Assembly (NCBI GenBank): GCA_018715465.1
Contig: DVLN01000158.1
Location: 1 to 9,955 of the forward strand
From: Candidatus Faecivivens stercorigallinarum
GTDB taxonomy: Bacteria; Bacillota; Clostridia; Oscillospirales; Ruminococcaceae
DNA length: 9,955 nt
Direction: 5' to 3'
Shown here: piece by piece, positions 5,303 through 9,955 of the stretch
Position numbering within the stretch: position 1 is the stretch's first letter
How the letters are laid out: the number at the start of each line of letters is the position of its first letter
Program-made: the position numbers and the translations under genes
The notes under the pieces: generated by a model
Seen by the model: the letters and a program-made list of their open reading frames with translations, nothing else
Told to the model about the DNA's origin: nothing
The model's database searches: none

Positions 5303-6184
5303 TTGAAGCACCGTACGGAACAGGAAATGATGGAATTGATTCTGAAAGTTGCTTCGGAAGACAAACGGGTCCGGGCAGTCTGGATGAACGGTTCACGGGC
5401 AAACCCCAATGCGCCGCAGGATCAGTATCAGGATTTTGATATTGTGTACGCGGTGACGGATATGCAGGAAATGATTGAAAACTCGGGTTGGATTGATGTC
5501 TTTGGAGAACGGATTATCATGCAGACCCGTTCGGATCAGCTGGACTCTGAACCCCCTTATCTTGACTGGTATATTTACATGCTGCAACTGCTGGACGGCA
5601 ACCGCATTGACCTTCAGCTGGTACCTGTCAGTCTGGCGGCGGAAAAGGTGCTGTCTGACCGGATGTGCAAGGTTCTGATGGACAAGGACGGTATGCTGCC
5701 TGAAGTGCCGCCTGCCGATGAGAGCGGATACTGGGTCAGAAAACCTACCGAAAGGGAGTACCTGTGCACCTGCAATGAGTTCTGGTGGGTTGCCACCTAT
5801 GTTGTAAAGGGGATCTGGCGGCGGGAAATGCCGTATGCCCATGGTACAATGTGCGGGTATGTCTGGCCGATGCTGCGGAAAATGGTGGAATGGAAGATCG
5901 GTATTCAGTATGATTTTAAGGTGAATACCGGCAAACTGGGCAAGTATATTGAACGGTATCTTTATTCCGATCAGTGGCGGTTGTTTGCAGGCAGCTTTGC
6001 CGGCGGCAACTACGATGATATGATGCGCGCGCTGTTTTCGATGTGCGAACTCTTCCGCAGCTGCGGAAGGGAAGTCGGTCAGGCGCTGGGATATGCCTAC
6101 CCGGAAGAGGATGACCGCCGGGTTACGGCATTTATCAGGTGCGGCGGCCGGTTTGAACAGATTGAAAAATTACTGGAAAAATAA
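5303..6184 (+). CDS. Aminoglycoside 6-adenylyltransferase family protein (ANT(6)/AadK-like)
   Basis: The family transfers AMP from ATP to the 6-hydroxyl of streptomycin and relatives. The 293 residues match AadK and ANT(6) lengths (about 280-300). The nucleotidyltransferase core is visible: GSR at 30-32, DFD at 44-46 as metal-binding acids, and a third acid at D103 in GNRIDL. The family's C-terminal helical part shows CNEFWWVATYVVKGIWRREMPYA in two blocks (CNEFWWV at 157-163, KGIWRREMPYA at 169-179) and a TGKLGKYIERYL block at 209-220. It starts at TTG. The gene lies 34 bases after prfB with no promoter or terminator between, so it probably shares the prfB transcript, and a strong terminator follows. 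Chromosomal members often give low-level or no resistance, and no flanking mobile element is present, so an intrinsic gene is more likely than a recent acquisition. Actual substrate is unproven. Confidence 0.88.
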   Translation: MKHRTEQEMMELILKVASEDKRVRAVWMNGSRANPNAPQDQYQDFDIVYAVTDMQEMIENSGWIDVFGERIIMQTRSDQLDSEPPYLDWYIYMLQLLDGNRIDLQLVPVSLAAEKVLSDRMCKVLMDKDGMLPEVPPADESGYWVRKPTEREYLCTCNEFWWVATYVVKGIWRREMPYAHGTMCGYVWPMLRKMVEWKIGIQYDFKVNTGKLGKYIERYLYSDQWRLFAGSFAGGNYDDMMRALFSMCELFRSCGREVGQALGYAYPEEDDRRVTAFIRCGGRFEQIEKLLEK

Positions 6185-6219
6185 GTGATACCGGACATTT
6201 TGGCTGTTCGGAAGCAGGC

Positions 6220-6254
6220 AAAAGTCCCGGGGTCAGATACTCCCGGGACTTTTT
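6220..6254 (+). terminator. Intrinsic terminator after the prfB-adenylyltransferase genes
   Basis: AAAAGTCCCGGG (6220-6231) pairs with CCCGGGACTTTT (6242-6253) over 12 bases with a ten-base loop, followed by TTTTTATTTT. It lies 35 bases after the stop codon and just before nadE. Confidence 0.92.
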
Positions 6255-6280
6255 ATTTTACTGCTGGATGGTGTTCGGTA

Positions 6281-6290
6281 AAAGGAAGGA
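6281..6290 (+). promoter_or_regulatory. Ribosome binding site deciding the nadE start
   Basis: AAAGGAAGGA, seven bases before the ATG at 6298. It makes this the likely start instead of an in-frame ATG at 6268, which would place ten residues unlike the family in front. No convincing promoter was seen between the terminator at 6254 and this site. Confidence 0.75.
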
Positions 6291-6297
6291 ACTGTTT

Positions 6298-8217
6298 ATG
6301 TCTGTTTATGGAATATACAAAACGGCTGCTCTCTCTCCGAGAGTGACGGTCGCCTGCCCCGGGAAGAATGCGGATACTGCCCTTGCGATGCTGCATCAGG
6401 CTGCTGCGATGGGGGCTGGGCTTGCGGTACTGCCGGAACTGCACCTGTCGGCGTATACCTGCGCGGACCTGTTTCATCAGGATGCGCTGATCCATGGCTG
6501 TGAACGGGAACTGGGACGGATGCTTCAGGAGACAGAAAAGCTGTCGATGGTGTGGGTGTGCGGACTGCCGGTACGGGTTGGGTGTGCGCTGTACAACTGC
6601 GCCGCTGTATGCCAGTATGGGAAGATCCTCGGTGTGGTTCCGAAAACATATCTGCCCAACTATCAGGAATACTATGAAAAGCGGTGGTTTGCGTCCGGCA
6701 GCAGCCTGCCGGAGGGGATGACCGTTTCGCTTGCCGGGCAGCAGGTCCCGTTTGGCAGGATGCTGTTCCAGTTTGGAGAACTTGTGCTGGGAGTGGAGCT
6801 GTGCGAGGATGTCTGGGTCCCGGTGCCTCCTTCCAATCTTCTTTGTCTGGCAGGGGCGAATGTGATCGCCAACCTGTCGGCTTCCAATGAGCTGGTCGCG
6901 AAAAATGATTACCGCCGTTCGCTGGTGGAGCGGCAGTCGGGCGGATGTATTGCCGGGTATATTTATGCATCGGCTGGTGTCGGCGAATCGACGACCGATA
7001 TGGTCTTTTCCGGCGCCTGTACGATTGCGGAAAACGGTGGTATCCTCGCAGAAAATGCCCGCTTTGAGGAAGAGGGCAGTATGGTCACCGGCTGTATTGA
7101 CGTCCAGAAGCTGATGGCTGAACGCCGTAAAAACGGGTCGTTCCATGACAACGCGGTGTTGATGGGGATGGCTGCTCCTCAGCTGCCGGTTATTGTCGGA
7201 CAGGAGCCGGAGCTGAAAGAAAGTGATATCGACCGGCGATGGAATCCGACGCCCTTTATTCCCGATACCCCTGAGACAATGGAGATCCGCTGCCGTGAAA
7301 TCTTTTCGATTCAGTCCTGTGGGCTGGCCAAACGCCTATCTCATACTGGGCTGAAAAAGGCGGTCATCGGCATTTCCGGCGGTCTGGACTCGACGCTGGC
7401 ACTGCTGGTCGCAGCTGAGGCGATGAAGCGGCTGGGGCTGCCGTCGGAGAATATCCTTGCGGTGACGATGCCGGGGTTTGGTACGACCGACCGCACCTAT
7501 CACAACGCCCTTGAATTGATCGCGTCGCTGGGTGCGACCCTCAAGGAGGTCGACATCCGTCCTGCCTGCATCCAGCATATGAAGGATATTGGTCAGGACC
7601 CGGATGTCCATGATATCACCTACGAAAATACCCAGGCAAGACAGCGCACCTATATTCTGATGGACCTTGCCAATAAGATTGGCGGGATTCTGGTCGGTAC
7701 CGGCGATCTGTCGGAGCTTGCGATGGGCTGGTGCACCTATAACGGCGACCATATGAGTATGTACGGTGTCAACGCTTCGGTCCCCAAGACGCTGGTCCGC
7801 CATCTGGTAGGGTATGTCGCGTCGGTATCGGACGAGCGGACTAAAGCGGTTCTGGAAGATGTGCTGGATACGCCGGTTTCCCCCGAGCTGCTGCCGCCTG
7901 ATGCCAACGGCGAAATCAAGCAGAAGACGGAGGATACCATCGGGCCGTATGAACTGCATGACTTTTTCCTCTATCACTTTATGCGGTTTGGATGTGAGCG
8001 GGAAAAACTGCGTTTTCTTGCTTTGCGGGCGTTTGAGGGACGGTACGGCGAGGCGACGGTCGATAAATGGCTGGCAGCCTTTTACCGCCGGTTCTTTATC
8101 AGCCAGTTCAAACGCAGCTGTGTTCCTGATTCTCCGAAGGTCGGTTCGGTCAGCCTGTCGCCCCGCGGCGACTGGCGGATGCCGTCGGATGCTGACAGAA
8201 GCAGCTGGGAAATCTGA
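6298..8217 (+). CDS. nadE: Glutamine-dependent NAD+ synthetase
   Basis: The enzyme makes NAD+ from nicotinic acid adenine dinucleotide, ATP and glutamine, the last step of NAD synthesis in the cytoplasm. At 639 residues it is the usual length for the two-domain form. Residues 1-290 form a nitrilase-type glutaminase with the catalytic triad E47 (PELHL), K116 (VPKTYLP) and C169 (ELCEDVW), plus the PNYQEYYEKRWF family stretch near 120-131. Residues 325-639 are the ATP-dependent synthetase, with the P-loop-like SGGLDS at 360-365, TQARQRTY at 445-452 and VGTGDLSE at 466-473. It can therefore use glutamine, not only free ammonia. It is separated from the adenylyltransferase gene by a strong terminator, so it is probably a separate transcript, although its promoter was not found. 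Confidence 0.97.
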   Translation: MSVYGIYKTAALSPRVTVACPGKNADTALAMLHQAAAMGAGLAVLPELHLSAYTCADLFHQDALIHGCERELGRMLQETEKLSMVWVCGLPVRVGCALYNCAAVCQYGKILGVVPKTYLPNYQEYYEKRWFASGSSLPEGMTVSLAGQQVPFGRMLFQFGELVLGVELCEDVWVPVPPSNLLCLAGANVIANLSASNELVAKNDYRRSLVERQSGGCIAGYIYASAGVGESTTDMVFSGACTIAENGGILAENARFEEEGSMVTGCIDVQKLMAERRKNGSFHDNAVLMGMAAPQLPVIVGQEPELKESDIDRRWNPTPFIPDTPETMEIRCREIFSIQSCGLAKRLSHTGLKKAVIGISGGLDSTLALLVAAEAMKRLGLPSENILAVTMPGFGTTDRTYHNALELIASLGATLKEVDIRPACIQHMKDIGQDPDVHDITYENTQARQRTYILMDLANKIGGILVGTGDLSELAMGWCTYNGDHMSMYGVNASVPKTLVRHLVGYVASVSDERTKAVLEDVLDTPVSPELLPPDANGEIKQKTEDTIGPYELHDFFLYHFMRFGCEREKLRFLALRAFEGRYGEATVDKWLAAFYRRFFISQFKRSCVPDSPKVGSVSLSPRGDWRMPSDADRSSWEI

Positions 8218-8244
8218 TCTTGTGAATAATCCCTGAAATGAAAA

Positions 8245-8283
8245 GGCCTGTTGCAAAACGGAATTTTGCAACAGGCCATTTTT
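8245..8283. terminator. Bidirectional intrinsic terminator between convergent genes
   Basis: GGCCTGTTGCAAAA (8245-8258) pairs perfectly with TTTTGCAACAGGCC (8264-8277), with a CGGAA loop. ATTTTT follows on the plus strand and TTTT on the minus strand, so it can end both nadE and the convergent serine hydrolase gene. Confidence 0.92.
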
Positions 8284-8315
8284 ACATGTATAAATAATCA
8301 TCCTGGAAACACAAA

Positions 8316-9785
8316 CTATTTTTTGACGGCGGTTGCCTGATGGCCGGCACCTGGTTCCGGGTCACAGTTTGTATAGATCTTTTGGACAGACATACCGGTA
8401 CCGTCCTGGTTCAGCGTCATCCGCAGCTGGTAGGCATAGCAGGTCTCCGGCATTCGGCATTCAAACAGCAGGACGTTGTCTTTCTCAAAGCTGCATGCCA
8501 TCTCCAGCATCGAAACCGGATTGCGCGGAAAGACAGCCCGGTTTCTTCTGGCCGCACCGTCCATTCCGGCGGACAGCCGCTGTATCCGGTTTCCTTCCCG
8601 GACTGTCAGGATACATTCGTCGCCTTCGAATGCAAGGGAAAAACTGTCGATCAGGTCGACCGGGAAATACCGCTGCATGATTCCGCCGGTCACCAGTCCA
8701 ATATGCATCCGTCCGTCGGTGACCACCCATTCGCCGGTAAAATCCTTTTTGTTTCCATGGGGGGAGAAGCGGGGAGCGGGAAGTGACAGGCAAGCAAGCC
8801 GCTTTTGCAGTGCGCGGGCGTCGGCTTCGGTGCCCAGGTCACAGTCAACGCCGCTGTCCAACAGGTGATAAAAATACGAAAGAACTGTGTCAGCTTGCGG
8901 GCCGTCCATCGTCTGGTGAAGGATGATGACCATGTCTTCTTTCGGGGCGACAAAACCATATTGTCCCATCGCGCCGTCTGCCCGGAAACAGCCCGGTCGG
9001 GAGCACATCCACATCTGGAAGCCATAGCCCGAACTGGCTTCGGGCGAAGGACCGGGCCCGTTGTCAATCTGGCAGGTGGTCGCAAGTTGGACATATTCTT
9101 CCGACAGGATCCGCTCCCCGTCGCAGACACCGCCGTCCAGATATAGTTTCATCAGCCGGAGGTTGTCTTCCAGCGTCGCAAAAAGTCCGCTGCCGCCGAT
9201 TTCCATTCCATCTGGCAGACGCATCCAGCCGAGGTGTTCCGGGTCAATGCCGATTTTCGGGAACAGATGCTCGGACAGGAAAGCATGCAGCGTCTTTCCA
9301 GTCTTCTGGCGGATGATCGCCCCCAGCATGGTCGAACCGACACTGTTGTAGAAAAAGGCGCTGCCGGGCTGCCGGGTGATCGGGTGGCGCAAGAAATTGT
9401 CCACCCAGTCTCCGTCAAATCCGGGCAGGCTCTCCATACCCGTACCCATGCGGAGCAGATTACGGACGGTTAGCTGGTCGCTGAAAGGCTGTTTTTCCCC
9501 TTTTCCGGGAAAGATATCGGTCAGCTTTTCATCCAGCGAAACCAGCCCCAGACGGCAGGCGATTCCGATGGCAGTCGCGGCGTAGGTTTTGGTAAAGGAC
9601 TGCATACCGTGGTTGATGCCGGGGGCGTATGGCTTCCAAGCGCCTTCAGCACAGACCTTGCCATGCCGCATGATCAGAATGCCATGTGGTTCGGTCAAAC
9701 CGCTCTCCAGTTCGTCCAGCAGCCGCAAAATGGCCTTACTGGATACACCGGCCTGTTCGGGAATGATACGTTCAAAATCTTTCAT
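8316..9785 (-). CDS. Serine hydrolase of the beta-lactamase (class C-like) family
   Basis: The 489 residues split into a penicillin-binding/beta-lactamase-fold hydrolase (about 1-315) and a C-terminal extension. The nucleophile motif is S63-F-T-K66 (MQSFTKTYAA). The second motif reads Y146-N-S148 (FFYNSVG), with Ser where class C enzymes usually have Asn. The third-motif region reads RADGAMGQYGFVAPKEDMVIIL (D270-G-A-M-G274 core), the form common in the broad esterase/hydrolase family and unlike KTG of true lactamases. An esterase or peptidase role is more likely than antibiotic hydrolysis; substrate unknown. Residues about 345-470 look like a beta-rich lipocalin-type extension. No signal peptide is visible, so it is probably cytoplasmic. 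The ATG at 9785 follows GGAGA; the frame extends upstream to 9926, but that part covers the promoter. Confidence 0.88.
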   Translation of the reverse strand: MKDFERIIPEQAGVSSKAILRLLDELESGLTEPHGILIMRHGKVCAEGAWKPYAPGINHGMQSFTKTYAATAIGIACRLGLVSLDEKLTDIFPGKGEKQPFSDQLTVRNLLRMGTGMESLPGFDGDWVDNFLRHPITRQPGSAFFYNSVGSTMLGAIIRQKTGKTLHAFLSEHLFPKIGIDPEHLGWMRLPDGMEIGGSGLFATLEDNLRLMKLYLDGGVCDGERILSEEYVQLATTCQIDNGPGPSPEASSGYGFQMWMCSRPGCFRADGAMGQYGFVAPKEDMVIILHQTMDGPQADTVLSYFYHLLDSGVDCDLGTEADARALQKRLACLSLPAPRFSPHGNKKDFTGEWVVTDGRMHIGLVTGGIMQRYFPVDLIDSFSLAFEGDECILTVREGNRIQRLSAGMDGAARRNRAVFPRNPVSMLEMACSFEKDNVLLFECRMPETCYAYQLRMTLNQDGTGMSVQKIYTNCDPEPGAGHQATAVKK

Positions 9786-9790
9786 GTTTT

Positions 9791-9795
9791 TCTCC
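9791..9795 (-). promoter_or_regulatory. Ribosome binding site deciding the serine hydrolase start
   Basis: GGAGA on the minus strand, five bases before the ATG at 9785. An in-frame ATG at 9797 overlaps it and has no comparable site of its own. Confidence 0.6.
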
Positions 9796-9840
9796 ATTCC
9801 GTTTGCTGTCAGAAGGTTGAATTGCAGACTCTGTTGTTTT

Positions 9841-9869
9841 ATGATAGCATGGATGGAGAAGGATTGCAA
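9841..9869 (-). promoter_or_regulatory. Sigma-A promoter of the serine hydrolase gene
   Basis: On the minus strand TTGCAA (9869-9864) and TATCAT (9846-9841) are separated by 17 bases. Transcription would start near 9834, about 50 bases before the ATG. Beyond it, 9870-9955 shows no gene or clear signal. Confidence 0.7.
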
Positions 9870-9955
9870 GAAAGCGGAAGAAAAACACCGGAAAATCGGG
9901 AGAAAAACACTTTTTGTGCAAAACATTTGATTTATCTGGCTGGTTGTGTATTGAC

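Noticed and set aside
6253..8301. Minus-strand open frames of about 300 codons opposite nadE
   Set aside because: They are shadows of the nadE reading frame, rich in Arg/His/Gln, with no domains, and they run across terminators on both sides.
9786..9926. Upstream 47-codon extension of the serine hydrolase, resembling a signal sequence
   Set aside because: The stretch contains the -35 and -10 elements and the predicted transcription start, so it is not in the mRNA; the ribosome site at 9791-9795 supports the ATG at 9785.
1..9955. CRISPR array, tRNA, rRNA, insertion sequence or attachment site
   Set aside because: No regularly spaced repeats, tRNA-like cloverleaf, transposase or integrase frame, or long terminal repeats were recognised on reading both strands.

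Overview
The window reads as chromosomal sequence from a Gram-positive anaerobe of the Clostridia, most plausibly an Oscillospiraceae/Ruminococcaceae-type organism. The basis is AGGAGG-type ribosome sites with occasional TTG starts, moderate GC, and the gene types present: a RING-like/DUF2628 membrane protein, an AadK-like adenylyltransferase and a two-domain glutamine-dependent NAD synthetase. The genus cannot be settled from the sequence alone.

Layout. Positions 1-1887 (minus, running off the left edge) encode a cyclic-di-GMP signalling protein with four parts: a degenerate receiver, HD-GYP, a PAS-like region and GGDEF. It has a clear sigma-A promoter with two inverted repeats around it. 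Positions 2081-3780 (minus) form a probable three-gene operon: a zinc-finger/DUF2628 membrane protein, a Dabb-domain protein and a two-helix small membrane protein, closed by a hairpin terminator. A divergent promoter region follows (about 3860-4000). To its right on the plus strand are prfB (release factor RF2), an ANT(6)-family aminoglycoside adenylyltransferase, a strong terminator, then nadE and a bidirectional terminator. The last gene (8316-9785, minus) is a beta-lactamase-fold serine hydrolase, convergent with nadE, with its own promoter near the right edge.

How the genes relate. Most are housekeeping or stand-alone functions: translation termination, NAD synthesis, second-messenger turnover. 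prfB and the ANT(6) gene are 34 bases apart and probably share transcripts. The RING/DUF2628, Dabb and two-helix genes are probably co-transcribed, but nothing in the sequence gives their joint function.

The most interesting signal is the prfB leader. The gene lacks the UGA frameshift site that controls RF2 in many bacteria. Instead its roughly 150-base leader carries a short open reading frame with a good ribosome site, whose UGA stop (the RF2 codon) sits inside a perfect hairpin. A further in-frame ATG-TAG lies immediately before the prfB start. This could be an alternative form of RF2 autoregulation, but that is an inference. No mobile element, CRISPR array, tRNA or rRNA was recognised.
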